Shown: in pieces, positions 1 through 9,528 of the stretch
Numbering within the stretch: position 1 is the first letter of the stretch
Layout of the letters: the number at the start of each line of letters is the position of its first letter
NCBI GenBank assembly: GCA_021792555.1
Contig: JAJYUL010000001.1
Span: 62,001 to 126,000 of the forward strand
Reading direction: 5' to 3'
DNA: 64,000 bases
Origin: Pseudomonadota bacterium
GTDB lineage: Bacteria; Pseudomonadota; Gammaproteobacteria; Steroidobacterales; Steroidobacteraceae
Program-made: the position numbers and the translations under genes
Notes under the pieces: generated by a model
The model's input: only the letters and a program-made list of their open reading frames with translations
Told to the model about the DNA's origin: nothing
Database searches by the model: none

Positions 1-3000
1 GCCTGCAGCGAGCCGCCGCCGCCGGAGAGGATCAGCGACATGATCTGCGACTGCGACAGCGAGGGATTGGAAAAGAAGGAGACCTGCGGCTGCTTCAGAG
101 TGCCGCTGACGTTGATCCCCGCCGTGACGTCCGGGTAGCGGCGCACGGCACGGATCTCGATGCCCGGGTTGTCGAGCGGCCCGCCGCGGAAGAACAGCCG
201 CCCGGATTGGATGGTGAGCGTGCGCGCATAGGCGGAATACTGGCCCTTCTGCACGTACAGCTCGCCGGTGGCGGTCGTGCCCTGACCCGCACCGCTGCGC
301 ACGGTGAGCCGCCCGGTCAGATTGCCGGTCAACCCCATGGTCTCGATGTTGACGTCGTTGCCGAGCTCGAAGGTGACCGCGCTCGCCACCTGGTAGCGCT
401 TCGGCGAGCTCGCCGACTCCTCCCCGACGATCACCTGATCGGAGGAGGTGCGCACCGCCCCGGTGAGGTTGCGCGGCGCGATGTGCGCGTGAGTGATATC
501 GACCGTGCCGGTGACCTCGATGCGGCGGGCCGCCATGTGGAAATCGAGATTCGGGGACGCATCGATGCGCGCCTCGGGCACATCGACGACCCGCAGATCC
601 GTGCCCTGCAAATGCAGCTCGCCGTAGGGCACCTCGTCCCGCCAGCCCATCCGTCCGGTGGCACGCAGCAGCCCCTTGCCGACCCGCGCCGAGCCCTCGA
701 CGATCAGGCTGCCGCCGGCCAGGTGCGCCGTGAGGGCGAGATCGCGCATCAGCAGGTTCGTGCGGTACAGGTCGGCCGTGGCGTTGATGACGTGAATGAC
801 GCCGCTCAGGTGAGGATCGGAAACGGTCCCGCCTACGGCCGCGTTCGCGACCAGCACGCCCGAGACTTCATCGACACCCGGCATGTACAGCGAGACGAGG
901 TTCAGCCGGGCGGTCTGCACGCGCACGCTGCCCTTGAGCGGCATGTCGTGCCAGTCGGACACCTTGCGCCCGATGTCGAGCGTCGCATCGAGCGTGCCGA
1001 TGGCGCCGGAGCTGAGCGTGGCCTGCGCGTGGATCACGTCCGGTTGCGCGGTGGCGGTGAGCAGGCCCGAGCCGATGGTGGTCCGCTCGATCCGGCCGCT
1101 GACCAGCCGTCGCGACAGCACGCCGTTCGCCAGCGTCATGCGCAGCGTGCCCTGTGCAGGCAGGCCCCCGCCGCCGCTGAGATCGATCCGGGCGCCGATC
1201 GTCCCCTGGTACTGCACCGCCGGCGTCATGCCGGCCGTCAGGGTCGCCAGCGGCAGCGCGCTCGCGGTGACGTAGGCGGACCAGCTCGCGGGCGTCCAAG
1301 TGGCGCCGGTGCACAACGCGCCCGGCTGACCATCCAGGCACAGCGCATCGAGGGTGCTGCGCGTGTGCGACAGGGTCAGCTGCGCTGCGCGGCGCAAATG
1401 CAGCCGCAGCGACTCCGCCCCGGTGACGGTGAACGCAGTGACCTGGCCGCTGAACACGCCGCCCTCGAAGCTGCCGCCTGCCTGCGCCGCGAGGTGCAGC
1501 CCGGGCGCATTCGCCTCCAGCCGGGCCGCCAGCTTCGAGGGCGGGCCGTTCAGGGTGAAATCCAGGCTGCGCAGCCGGCGGTGCCGGGAGCGCAGCTCGC
1601 GCAACTGCACCGTCACGTCCGAAGGACGCGATGAGGTCGGGTCGAAATCGACGTGCGCGGTGATCGAGGCGAGCGAGTTCGGGCCGACGTGCAGATCCGA
1701 GCCGCGCAGCGAGGCCCGCACCTGCGGCGCGGAGAGCGGCCCGTCGATCGAGCCGCTCGCATCGATGCGGCCCCGGTCGGCGGCCGAGATGAGGCGCAGA
1801 TCCCCGGCCACCGAGAAGCGCAGGTTCGCCTGATGATCGAGCCGGCCATCGAGGGCGAGGCGGGTCTGCCCCAGGTTCAGCCGCAGATGCTGGAACGACC
1901 AGGCGCCGTGATCGCGGGCAAGGCGCCCGCCGCCGCTCGCGGCCTGGCCGCGCACCACACCGCTCAGCCGCTCGATGTCGACGCGCAACGGCGCGCCGGC
2001 GCCAAACCCCTCGCCCGCGGCGCTGAGCGCAAAGGCGATGCGGCCGCGCAGCTCGGAACGCACGCTGCCGGGATTGATGCCGCGGCCGCTGGCATGCAGG
2101 GACCAGCGCTTGGCCGGCAACCAGGCGAGCGAGCCGTCAGCCTCGACCTGACCGCCGAGCAGGCGCACCGTGGAGTGCTCGACCGTCAGACCGGTGGTGG
2201 TGACGGTGCCGGTGACGGTCACCGGCACGGGCGCCGAAGCGCCGAGCTGCACAAGCCCCTGCGCGCTGACCGCGTACGGCAGGCGCCCGGCGAGGGTGAA
2301 CTCACCCGATGCGCTGTGGAAGCGGGCCGCGCCGGTGAGCGGCCAGCGCAGCGCGCGCCACGCGCCCTGCAGGTGCAGGTGCGGCCGCCCGCCCGCAAAG
2401 CGCGCCGTGCCCGAGGCGCTGAGCGCCGTCCCCGAAGCCGGGTGGGTGATGGCGAGACGGCGGGCGGTCAGCATGCCGCCCGCGTAGCGTCCAGCGAATT
2501 GCACATGAAAGGCGCCCGCGTGCAGTCCCGCCGGATCGACGGTGCCGCCGATGCGCAAGTCCTCGATCCCGCCGGTGAGGGCCAGCTGGGCGCTGATGCG
2601 GCCGAGCCGGTCGGTGCGGTGCCAGGTGCGCAGATTCAGACCCCGCACGCCGAGCTCGCTCTGCGTCGTCCACACGCCGTTGCGGTCGTGCAGCAGCCCG
2701 CTCAGCGTGGCGGTGAACGGCGCGCGCAGATGCGCCGAGACATGCAGCGCGGCGACATTGCCATGCAGCGCCACACCGCCCTGCCAGAGCGGCTCCAGCG
2801 GGGCGCGCCAGCTGAAATCGCCGCGCGCGGACAACTGCAGCGGGCGCGCCGCGTGCAGCGCGGCGGCGAGCGAGTAGGAGGCGTGGCCCATGCGCAACGT
2901 GAGGCGCGGAATGTGGATGTCGCGGTACGCGATCCGCGCCGCTCCGTCGATATCCGCGCCGTGCAGCTCTCGGCCGTCCTCCAGAACCAGCGTGAGCGCG

Positions 3001-3410
3001 CCGATGTGCGCGTGCGTGACGTCGATCTCGAGCCACCACGGCAGGAACTTCGGATGCGTCACGGGCAGCGGGGGCACCGGTTTGACGCGAATGTACGCAT
3101 CCGCGATGGTCGTGTCCGGACTGACCAGGGTCCGCCAGGACAGCGCCGAGAAATGCACGCGGGTGAATACCCCGTCGAGGCGCAGGTACACGTGCCGCTG
3201 GTCGATCACGACGCGCCGCGCGTGCATGCCGGTCGCCAGCGTCCCCGTGACCTGCTCGATGCGCACCTGCGCCGTGCCGAAGCGCTGCGGCAGGTGCGCC
3301 ACGATGAAGCGCAGGCCGCTCTGGGTGAAGACGATGAAATAGAGCGCCGCGGCCAGGAGCCCCGCCAGGAGCGTGATGAGAAGGCCGGTCAGTGTCAGAA
3401 ATCGGCGCAT
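1..3410 (-). CDS. tamB: TamB, translocation and assembly module inner-membrane component (3' end truncated by window edge)
   Basis: Manual reverse-strand translation from ATG at 3410 (MRRFLTLTGLLITLLAGLLAAALYFIVFTQSGLRFIV...) stays open to position 1 (...SLSQSQIMSLILSGGGGSLQA). N-terminal TM anchor, repetitive beta-rich body, DUF490-like C-terminus, directly downstream of tamA. Not in the ORF track, apparently because its stop lies outside the window. Confidence 0.9.
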   Translation of the reverse strand, partial: MRRFLTLTGLLITLLAGLLAAALYFIVFTQSGLRFIVAHLPQRFGTAQVRIEQVTGTLATGMHARRVVIDQRHVYLRLDGVFTRVHFSALSWRTLVSPDTTIADAYIRVKPVPPLPVTHPKFLPWWLEIDVTHAHIGALTLVLEDGRELHGADIDGAARIAYRDIHIPRLTLRMGHASYSLAAALHAARPLQLSARGDFSWRAPLEPLWQGGVALHGNVAALHVSAHLRAPFTATLSGLLHDRNGVWTTQSELGVRGLNLRTWHRTDRLGRISAQLALTGGIEDLRIGGTVDPAGLHAGAFHVQFAGRYAGGMLTARRLAITHPASGTALSASGTARFAGGRPHLHLQGAWRALRWPLTGAARFHSASGEFTLAGRLPYAVSAQGLVQLGASAPVPVTVTGTVTTTGLTVEHSTVRLLGGQVEADGSLAWLPAKRWSLHASGRGINPGSVRSELRGRIAFALSAAGEGFGAGAPLRVDIERLSGVVRGQAASGGGRLARDHGAWSFQHLRLNLGQTRLALDGRLDHQANLRFSVAGDLRLISAADRGRIDASGSIDGPLSAPQVRASLRGSDLHVGPNSLASITAHVDFDPTSSRPSDVTVQLRELRSRHRRLRSLDFTLNGPPSKLAARLEANAPGLHLAAQAGGSFEGGVFSGQVTAFTVTGAESLRLHLRRAAQLTLSHTRSTLDALCLDGQPGALCTGATWTPASWSAYVTASALPLATLTAGMTPAVQYQGTIGARIDLSGGGGLPAQGTLRMTLANGVLSRRLVSGRIERTTIGSGLLTATAQPDVIHAQATLSSGAIGTLDATLDIGRKVSDWHDMPLKGSVRVQTARLNLVSLYMPGVDEVSGVLVANAAVGGTVSDPHLSGVIHVINATADLYRTNLLMRDLALTAHLAGGSLIVEGSARVGKGLLRATGRMGWRDEVPYGELHLQGTDLRVVDVPEARIDASPNLDFHMAARRIEVTGTVDITHAHIAPRNLTGAVRTSSDQVIVGEESASSPKRYQVASAVTFELGNDVNIETMGLTGNLTGRLTVRSGAGQGTTATGELYVQKGQYSAYARTLTIQSGRLFFRGGPLDNPGIEIRAVRRYPDVTAGINVSGTLKQPQVSFFSNPSLSQSQIMSLILSGGGGSLQ

Positions 3411-3423
3411 GGCGCGGTTCCGC

Positions 3424-5364
3424 TCACAGCCTGGGCGAGAAGTTGATGTACAGCCGGGGGCTGCCCGGCTGCGAGAGCGGCTCGCCCACGTCGATGCCGA
3501 GGGTCAGCACAGGCAGCCGCACCCGAAAGCCGATGCCCGCACCGTACTGCAGCAGGTGCGGGGTGTGGAAGCTGTTGAACGCATTGCCGTAGTCGAAGAA
3601 TGCCGCGATGCCGAAGTTGTGCGGCAGATTGCGGTCGATTTCAACGGTGCCGCTGATCATGTCTTCGCCGCCGGCCTGCTGGGGCGCCATGGGACAGCTC
3701 ACGGGATTGGGGGCGCCGGACGGAGGGGGGGGCCCGACGTAGCAGGTGTAGTCAGTGGTGCTCTTGGTGGTCTTGTCGGTGACCGGGTAGATGCCGGTGG
3801 CGAAGAAGGTCTGCGTCGGGGAGAGCGAGTTGTACTCGAAGCCGCGCACGCTGCCTTCGCCGCCGGCGAAAAAGCGCATCACGGGCGGCATGCTGTTGAA
3901 ATGCGAGACCGCGGTCGCGCCGAACGCATCGCGCAGCAGCAGGTGCCAGCCGGGCGCCAGCGTGAACACGCGCTCGAGCTGCACGCGGATCTGCAGGAAG
4001 TCCGCCTTCGAGCCGAGCGCGCCATGCGAGCCGCGCAGCTCCACCGAGACGCCGTGCTCGAAGATCGGCTGGCCGAAATAGCCGCTCGGGAGGGAAGTGA
4101 TCTCGACGCCGGGCACCAGCATGTTGTCCACGACACTGGCGATGGCGGTGACCGGGCTCACGCACGCCCCGTTCTGGAATACCGCGGCCGGGCAGATCGG
4201 GCCGCTCACCGAGCCGGTGGTGTGCACCGCATCGAGGAACCACTCGGTCTGCCAGCGGCCGGTCACCCGCGTCAGATGCACCCCGAAGCTCATGGTTCGG
4301 GCCGTCACGGCCGCCAGCTCGCGCTGCTCGACGCTCGCGGCGAAGGTGAGATTCTCGGTGGCGGGATCGCCGATCGGAATCACGTAGCGGCTCTGCAGGC
4401 TGTACTTGGTGAGCTGCGCGGCCTCCAGATCGACGCTCATCCGGTCGCCTTCCTGGTTGACCCGCCGGTCCTGCCAGCTGAGGATGCCGCGCGCCCCCGT
4501 GTCGGTGGCGTAGCCCGCCGCGATCGAATAGATGTTGCGCCGGCTCGGCTTGGCATGGATGCGCACCGGCACGGTGTGCCCGCTCTTGTCCGGCGTCCCG
4601 GGCACCACCTCGAGGTCGGAGAAATACCCCGTATCATCGAGCACGAACTGTGTGCGCAGCACCTGGGTCAGATCGAACGGCGCACCCCGGCGGTAGCGCA
4701 GATAGCGGCGCACCAGTTCGTTCTTCAGGGCATCCTGGCGGATGTGCGTCGCGCCGAAGCGGTAGCGCACGCCGGTGGCGAGCGTCAGGTAGATGCTGGC
4801 GCGGTGGCGGCGCGGGTCGACGAGCACTTCGTGCCGCGTCATGTGCGCATCAAGATACCCATAGGTTGCGGCGGTCTGCAGCAGCTCGCTCTTGAGCCGC
4901 TCGTAGGCCGCCTCATCGAGGCGCTCCCCGGGATGAAACGGCACGCGCGAAGTGATGCGGGTAAAGAGCCGGTCATCCGCGCCCGGCCCGGTGACCCGCA
5001 CATCGACGGTGCGCAGGATCACCGGTGGGCCCGGGTCGATCTCGAGCACGACGCGCCAGCGGCTCGCACCGGTCCGCCTCACGGTCGCATGCACGGTCGG
5101 CTGGAAGTAGCCATAGGGCTCGAGCGCCCCGCTCACTTCACTCTGCACCCGATTCTCCAGACGCTCGATGGTCTGGTCGTTCAGATGCGGGCTGTTCTTG
5201 TAGCGCTCGAAGCTCAGGTACGCGAGCACATTGGCGCGCAGTTTTCCGCTCACCCCGTGGACCGTGAGCGCGATATCGGCGTGCGCGGCGGCGGCGAGCA
5301 GCAACACGAGCGCGAGCGGGACTCGTGCCCATCGAGCCCCGCGAAACCGATTGCGACTCGCCAT
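3424..5364 (-). CDS. tamA: TamA, Omp85/BamA-family outer membrane protein
   Basis: 646 aa with signal peptide, POTRA-like N-terminus, C-terminal barrel with FFAGGEGSVRGFEYNSLSP and a terminal ...LYINFSPRL; paired with tamB. Confidence 0.92.
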   Translation of the reverse strand: MASRNRFRGARWARVPLALVLLLAAAAHADIALTVHGVSGKLRANVLAYLSFERYKNSPHLNDQTIERLENRVQSEVSGALEPYGYFQPTVHATVRRTGASRWRVVLEIDPGPPVILRTVDVRVTGPGADDRLFTRITSRVPFHPGERLDEAAYERLKSELLQTAATYGYLDAHMTRHEVLVDPRRHRASIYLTLATGVRYRFGATHIRQDALKNELVRRYLRYRRGAPFDLTQVLRTQFVLDDTGYFSDLEVVPGTPDKSGHTVPVRIHAKPSRRNIYSIAAGYATDTGARGILSWQDRRVNQEGDRMSVDLEAAQLTKYSLQSRYVIPIGDPATENLTFAASVEQRELAAVTARTMSFGVHLTRVTGRWQTEWFLDAVHTTGSVSGPICPAAVFQNGACVSPVTAIASVVDNMLVPGVEITSLPSGYFGQPIFEHGVSVELRGSHGALGSKADFLQIRVQLERVFTLAPGWHLLLRDAFGATAVSHFNSMPPVMRFFAGGEGSVRGFEYNSLSPTQTFFATGIYPVTDKTTKSTTDYTCYVGPPPPSGAPNPVSCPMAPQQAGGEDMISGTVEIDRNLPHNFGIAAFFDYGNAFNSFHTPHLLQYGAGIGFRVRLPVLTLGIDVGEPLSQPGSPRLYINFSPRL

Positions 5365-5412
5365 TTAGCGTTCAGACTCCGACCGGCAGGCCATAAACGA
5401 TTAATTGTAATC

Positions 5413-5422
5413 TGTCATGACA
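5413..5422. promoter_or_regulatory. Perfect 10-bp palindrome TGTCATGACA upstream of tamA
   Basis: Read directly. Lies in the AT-richer gap between the tamA start and the TANGO2-family stop. Confidence 0.3.
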
Positions 5423-5451
5423 CCGCTTGGCCGTGCCGATTCCCGCTGCGC

Positions 5452-6243
5452 TCAGCACCACTCCTGGGGCCCGAAGCGGTATTCGCTCTGGCCGCACGGG
5501 CTGCCGAGCCGATCGAAGCGCCGCTCGCAGATCCGCACCGCACCGCTCGACTCCAGCAGCAGGACCGTGGAGCACCGCGTGCCGAACGCGGGGTGCTCGA
5601 CGAAGGGCGCTGACAGCGCGCGCTCCCAGGACGCCGACGCCGGATCCGCCGGTGCGGGGTCCACCGCGCCGGCCGGATGGCGGTCGGCGAGCATCTCGAG
5701 CAGCGCCCCAGGCTCCGCCCCCGGGGCCGAGGCGGACTGCCCGAGCCAGCGCTCGAACGCGCCGCGCACCCGGGTCAGCTTCGGCCAGGGACTGTCGAGA
5801 CGGTGGTTCGACAGGCCGTAGATGCCCGGCTCGAGCCGCCGGGCGAAGGGCTCGGTGCGATTCGAGCCATACCAGAGCGAGTCCGCGTCCGCGAGCAGCA
5901 GATTGAACCCCCCGTACTGCTCCGCCGCCGGCGCGAGCGCCCCGAGATACGCTTCGGCGCCGGCTGCGGCGGCGAGGTACGCGGGAATGAGCCCACCGCG
6001 GGAGGGGGCCCCGGCGGGGGCGCTCTGGCGCTCGCGGTAGTTGGTGATGACGCCGAAGCGGCGGCGGCGGTCGATGCCGAGCCACGTGCCGCCGGCGCGC
6101 AGGTCCCGGCCGGCGAGCAGCCCCCGGGAATCGAGCCACGGCGCGAGCGGATCGGCGGGCCGGTCGTGATATTCGTCGCGGTTCGCCGCCACGATCAGGC
6201 GGTAGCGCGGATGGGCGCGCCAGGCGAGCACCAGCAGACACAC
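5452..6243 (-). CDS. NRDE/TANGO2 family protein
   Basis: VCLLVLAWRAHPRYRLIVAANRDEYHDRPADPLAPW contains the NRDE motif. Likely GTG start at 6243 overlaps the nudC stop. Confidence 0.85.
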   Translation of the reverse strand: MCLLVLAWRAHPRYRLIVAANRDEYHDRPADPLAPWLDSRGLLAGRDLRAGGTWLGIDRRRRFGVITNYRERQSAPAGAPSRGGLIPAYLAAAAGAEAYLGALAPAAEQYGGFNLLLADADSLWYGSNRTEPFARRLEPGIYGLSNHRLDSPWPKLTRVRGAFERWLGQSASAPGAEPGALLEMLADRHPAGAVDPAPADPASASWERALSAPFVEHPAFGTRCSTVLLLESSGAVRICERRFDRLGSPCGQSEYRFGPQEWC

Positions 6244-7142
6244 TACGGATGCGCTCCGAGCCAGGACTCGATCAGCCGCCGCGAAATGGAATGCGGCGGC
6301 GGCAGCTGAACCTCGCCGGCGCGCACCGCCTCGCGCGAGAGCCAGCGTGCGTCCTCGAGCTCCCGGCCGACCCGCACCACGCCCGGCGCGCCGAGCGCCT
6401 GGAAGCCGACCATGAGCGAGGCCGGAAAGGGCCAGGGCTGGGAGGACTCGTATCGGCAGGAGAGCACCTGCACGCCGGTTTCCTCCATGACTTCGCGCTG
6501 CACCGCGTCTTCGAGACTCTCGCCGGGCTCGACGAAGCCGGCGATGGTCGAGTAGCGCCCCGGCGGCCAGCCGCTCTGGCGGCCGAGCAGCGCGCGCTCC
6601 CCGTCGGTGACCAGCACGATGATGGCCGGATCGAGGCGCGGGAAGTACTCCTGCGCGCACTGTGCATCCGCGCAGACCATGCTGTGGCCGGCGCGCGCCG
6701 GCACGGTCGGTGCGCCGCAGACGCCGCAAAAGCGCTGGCGCGCACGCCAGATCGACAGCGCCCGCGCGTAGGCGAGCAGCCCCGCCTCCTCGGCATCGAG
6801 CTGCGGGGCGAGGGGGCGCAGCTCCTGAAACGCCGTCCCGGCGGGCAGATCCACATCCGGCCATTCGGGCCCGAGGGTGAGCAGCAGACAGCGCCGCTGC
6901 CGGAACCAGCCGAGCAGCACGAAGCGCTCGGGCTCGGCCGCCGCCACCGCCGGGTGGCGCCCCGAGACGAACGCTATGCGCGCCGGCTCGGCCCCATGGA
7001 GCAGTTGGCCGGTGCCGCGCGCCAGCAGGAACTGCGTATGCGGATCGGCGAGCGCGCGCTCGAGCCAGTCGGCTTGCTCGCGTATCTCGGTGCGGCGCTC
7101 GACGTACGCGCCGGAGAAGAAGTTCGGCCGGGCGGGTTTCAT
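6243..7142 (-). CDS. nudC: NAD(+) diphosphatase NudC (Nudix)
   Basis: Zinc-ribbon cysteines (FCGVCG...CADAQC) and Nudix box GFVEPGESLEDAVQREVMEETGV. ATG at 7142 chosen over the longer 6243..7817 frame. Confidence 0.9.
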   Translation of the reverse strand: MKPARPNFFSGAYVERRTEIREQADWLERALADPHTQFLLARGTGQLLHGAEPARIAFVSGRHPAVAAAEPERFVLLGWFRQRRCLLLTLGPEWPDVDLPAGTAFQELRPLAPQLDAEEAGLLAYARALSIWRARQRFCGVCGAPTVPARAGHSMVCADAQCAQEYFPRLDPAIIVLVTDGERALLGRQSGWPPGRYSTIAGFVEPGESLEDAVQREVMEETGVQVLSCRYESSQPWPFPASLMVGFQALGAPGVVRVGRELEDARWLSREAVRAGEVQLPPPHSISRRLIESWLGAHP

Positions 7143-7143
7143 G

Positions 7144-7728
7144 TCATGTCGGGTGGCTCGGCGGCGGGGACGCGCCGCGCTTGTGTCCTCCTTTCGGGGG
7201 GGCACAATGATCGCACCACCGGGGGCGTAGCGGGAACCGTTCGACCACCATCGGCGCGTGACATTTGGCGCAGCGCCGCACCGCGAGCTGCTCGCCCGTG
7301 CGCAGGCACTGCGCCAGGAACACCGCATGCTCGAATGAAATCGCGGGCTTCGGCACCACGGTGCTGTAGTAATCGTAGACGTCGCACAGCAACTCCCCGA
7401 TGCGCAGGCGCGTCGCCGCGGCTGCGCGTTTCGCGGCAGGCTCCTCGCGCACCAGCCCGCACGCGCAATACGCCGAGGCGAGAAGCGCGGCTTCCGTGCG
7501 CACGCGCGCCGAGCGGGTGAAGTACCCGGCCTGCTGGGGGGACTTGCCGCGATGGCGCGGCAGCTGGCGCGGTCCGCCGCAATAGCGCTGCCAGAGCTTG
7601 CGGATCCGGTGATCGGTGAGCCCGGTGAACATCCGGATGGTGCGCGTACGGGCCTCGTAGCGCACGAACCGCAGCGCCAGCTGGAAATTCTGCAGTTCCC
7701 CCTCGTAGCGATCTTCCAGGACTCGCAT
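7144..7728 (-). CDS. FlhC-like transcriptional regulator
   Basis: From ATG 7728 (purine-rich SD GGAAGGAAG): QNFQLALRFVRYEARTRTIRMFTGLTDHRIRKLWQRYCGG... plus a C-terminal Cys4 cluster (RRCAKCHAP...RWCDHCAPP), matching the FlhC layout by eye. Confidence 0.7.
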   Translation of the reverse strand: MRVLEDRYEGELQNFQLALRFVRYEARTRTIRMFTGLTDHRIRKLWQRYCGGPRQLPRHRGKSPQQAGYFTRSARVRTEAALLASAYCACGLVREEPAAKRAAAATRLRIGELLCDVYDYYSTVVPKPAISFEHAVFLAQCLRTGEQLAVRRCAKCHAPMVVERFPLRPRWCDHCAPPKGGHKRGASPPPSHPT

Positions 7729-7901
7729 ACCGCTTCCTTCCCGGCCCGCCGGGCCGCGCCCCCCCGAGAGCGCATTCTCGGCCTTTCCCGGCAAAGCACA
7801 ATCGGGCGAAATTGCAAAAATTGATCGAAATGCGGGGGTGGCTAGCGGCCGCAGTAGCGCTACTATCGGCGTTGTGGAGGGGACCACACGGAGGATGCGT
7901 G

Positions 7902-8564
7902 ATGTCTAGTCACGAAGGGGAAACTCACAGTGGGCACGGACCCGGGGCCGCAGGACCGCCGCGCGAGGCCATTGAAGCACTGCCCGAACTCAATGAGCTG
8001 TGTCTCGAGGTCCTGGCCGACCAGGCGCGGGCGGGCTGCGCCCACGCAGCGGTGCCGAAAATTGCGCAGCTGTGGCTGGCGCTCGATGCGCCCGGCCGCC
8101 GCCGCGCCGCGAGCCATCCGTTCCTGCTGTTCGATGCAGGCTTTTCGGACCCACAACTCTGGCTGAAACTCAGCAGCGCCCAGGTCAGTGACGCTCCGCC
8201 TGCGGCCTACGAGACCGTCTTCACGGTGTCGCAGGCAGTCGTGGCCACGGAACTGGTGTTCGTCTATGCCTGGTCGCTCGCCCGCCGCCACGCCGTCCAG
8301 GCGCGCCTGGCCCTGGGCATGCACCCGCTGTGCGCCGAGTGGATCGGCGCACACAGCGTGCTGCGTGCCCATCAGTTGGGTCGCCGGCTGTGGATGTGGC
8401 TGCGGCCGCGCTGGCTGAACAGCCCGGAGTTCTGGGAGGAGCTGCTGCAGGGGGCCGCCGAGGGCGGCGTCGCGCATCAGCGCGCCCGGATACAGGGCAT
8501 GCGGCTGCTGGCGGCCGAGACGGCCGCCGCGCTCCGCCAGAGCGGCCACGAAGAGCCTGATTAA
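7902..8564 (+). CDS. Hypothetical protein, divergent from the FlhC-like gene
   Basis: ATG 7902 preceded by GGAGG; 220 aa. No family recognised. Confidence 0.7.
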   Translation: MSSHEGETHSGHGPGAAGPPREAIEALPELNELCLEVLADQARAGCAHAAVPKIAQLWLALDAPGRRRAASHPFLLFDAGFSDPQLWLKLSSAQVSDAPPAAYETVFTVSQAVVATELVFVYAWSLARRHAVQARLALGMHPLCAEWIGAHSVLRAHQLGRRLWMWLRPRWLNSPEFWEELLQGAAEGGVAHQRARIQGMRLLAAETAAALRQSGHEEPD

Positions 8565-9466
8565 ACGGCGATCTGACGCATGCCCGTGGAATCACGGGCG
8601 CCGCGGAACATCCCCTGGGTGGTGAAATCCAGGCTGATGCGCCCGGCGGCATCGACGGCGATGATGCCGCCGCTGCCGCCGAGCGCGCGCAGCCGCTCGT
8701 GCAGCGTTTCGTGCACCGCCGCCTGGAGGCTGACTCCGCGGTACTCGACCGACGCGGCGATGTGGTGCGCCGCCACCAGGCGCATGAAGTACTCCCCGTG
8801 CCCCGTGGCCGACACGGCGCACACCCCGTTCTTCGCGTAGGTCCCCGCGCCGATGATCGGCGAGTCCCCCACGCGTCCCGGACGCTTGTTCGCCATGCCT
8901 CCGGTCGAGGTGGCCGCGGCCAGATTGCCGGCGGCATCGAGCGCCACGGCGCCCACGGTGCCCTGCGGCGAGGGCATCAGCTCCGAGACGCTGCGTCCGC
9001 CGCGCAGCAGTTCCAACTCGGCCTGCCGCTCGGCGGTGCGGAAGTAGGCATTCGGCACGAGCTCGAATCCCTCCTCGAGCGCGAATTCCTCGGCGCCGGC
9101 ACCGACCAGCAGGACGTGGCGGGACTTTTCCATGACCCGCTGCGCGAGGTCGACCGGGTTTCTCACGTGCCGGACCGCGGCGACCGCGCCGGCCCGCAGC
9201 GTGCTGCCATCCATCACCGCGGCGTCGAGCTCCGCGCCGCCCTCGCGTGTGAGAGCCGCGCCGCGGCCCGAATTGAACAGCGGGTCGTTCTCGAGCGCGC
9301 GCACCGCCGCGACGACCGACTCGAGGCTCGAGCCGCCCCGCTCGAGCACCGCGTAGCCCGCATCGAGCGCCGCGGCAAGACTCTCGCGGTATTGCTGCTG
9401 CCGCTCGCCCGACAGCCCCTGCGCCGGCAACGCGCCTGCGCCCCCATGAATCGCAATGGCATACAT
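8561..9466 (-). CDS. iaaA: Isoaspartyl peptidase / plant-type L-asparaginase (Ntn hydrolase)
   Basis: MYAIAIHGGAGALP... with autoprocessing site GTVGAVALD and GDSPIIGAGTYA. Confidence 0.9.
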   Translation of the reverse strand: MYAIAIHGGAGALPAQGLSGERQQQYRESLAAALDAGYAVLERGGSSLESVVAAVRALENDPLFNSGRGAALTREGGAELDAAVMDGSTLRAGAVAAVRHVRNPVDLAQRVMEKSRHVLLVGAGAEEFALEEGFELVPNAYFRTAERQAELELLRGGRSVSELMPSPQGTVGAVALDAAGNLAAATSTGGMANKRPGRVGDSPIIGAGTYAKNGVCAVSATGHGEYFMRLVAAHHIAASVEYRGVSLQAAVHETLHERLRALGGSGGIIAVDAAGRISLDFTTQGMFRGARDSTGMRQIAV

Positions 9467-9528
9467 ATAGAACGAGTACTCCGCGCGTACCGCGCCCGCA
9501 GTCGCTATGATCGGGGCGGATTTTACCG

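Noticed and set aside
207-1634. 475-aa + strand ORF
   Set aside because: Antisense to tamB; composition-driven frame with no domain.
1653-3446. 597-aa + strand ORF
   Set aside because: Antisense to tamB/tamA junction; no domain.
3373-5613. 746-aa + strand ORF
   Set aside because: Antisense to tamA and into the TANGO2 gene; high-GC shadow ORF.
5452-6864. 470-aa minus ORF suggesting a TANGO2 fusion protein
   Set aside because: The N-terminal ~206 aa is an out-of-frame reading of nudC; the real TANGO2 gene starts at GTG 6243.
6243-7817. 524-aa minus ORF suggesting a NudC fusion
   Set aside because: The N-terminal part is an out-of-frame reading of the FlhC-like gene; NudC starts at ATG 7142.
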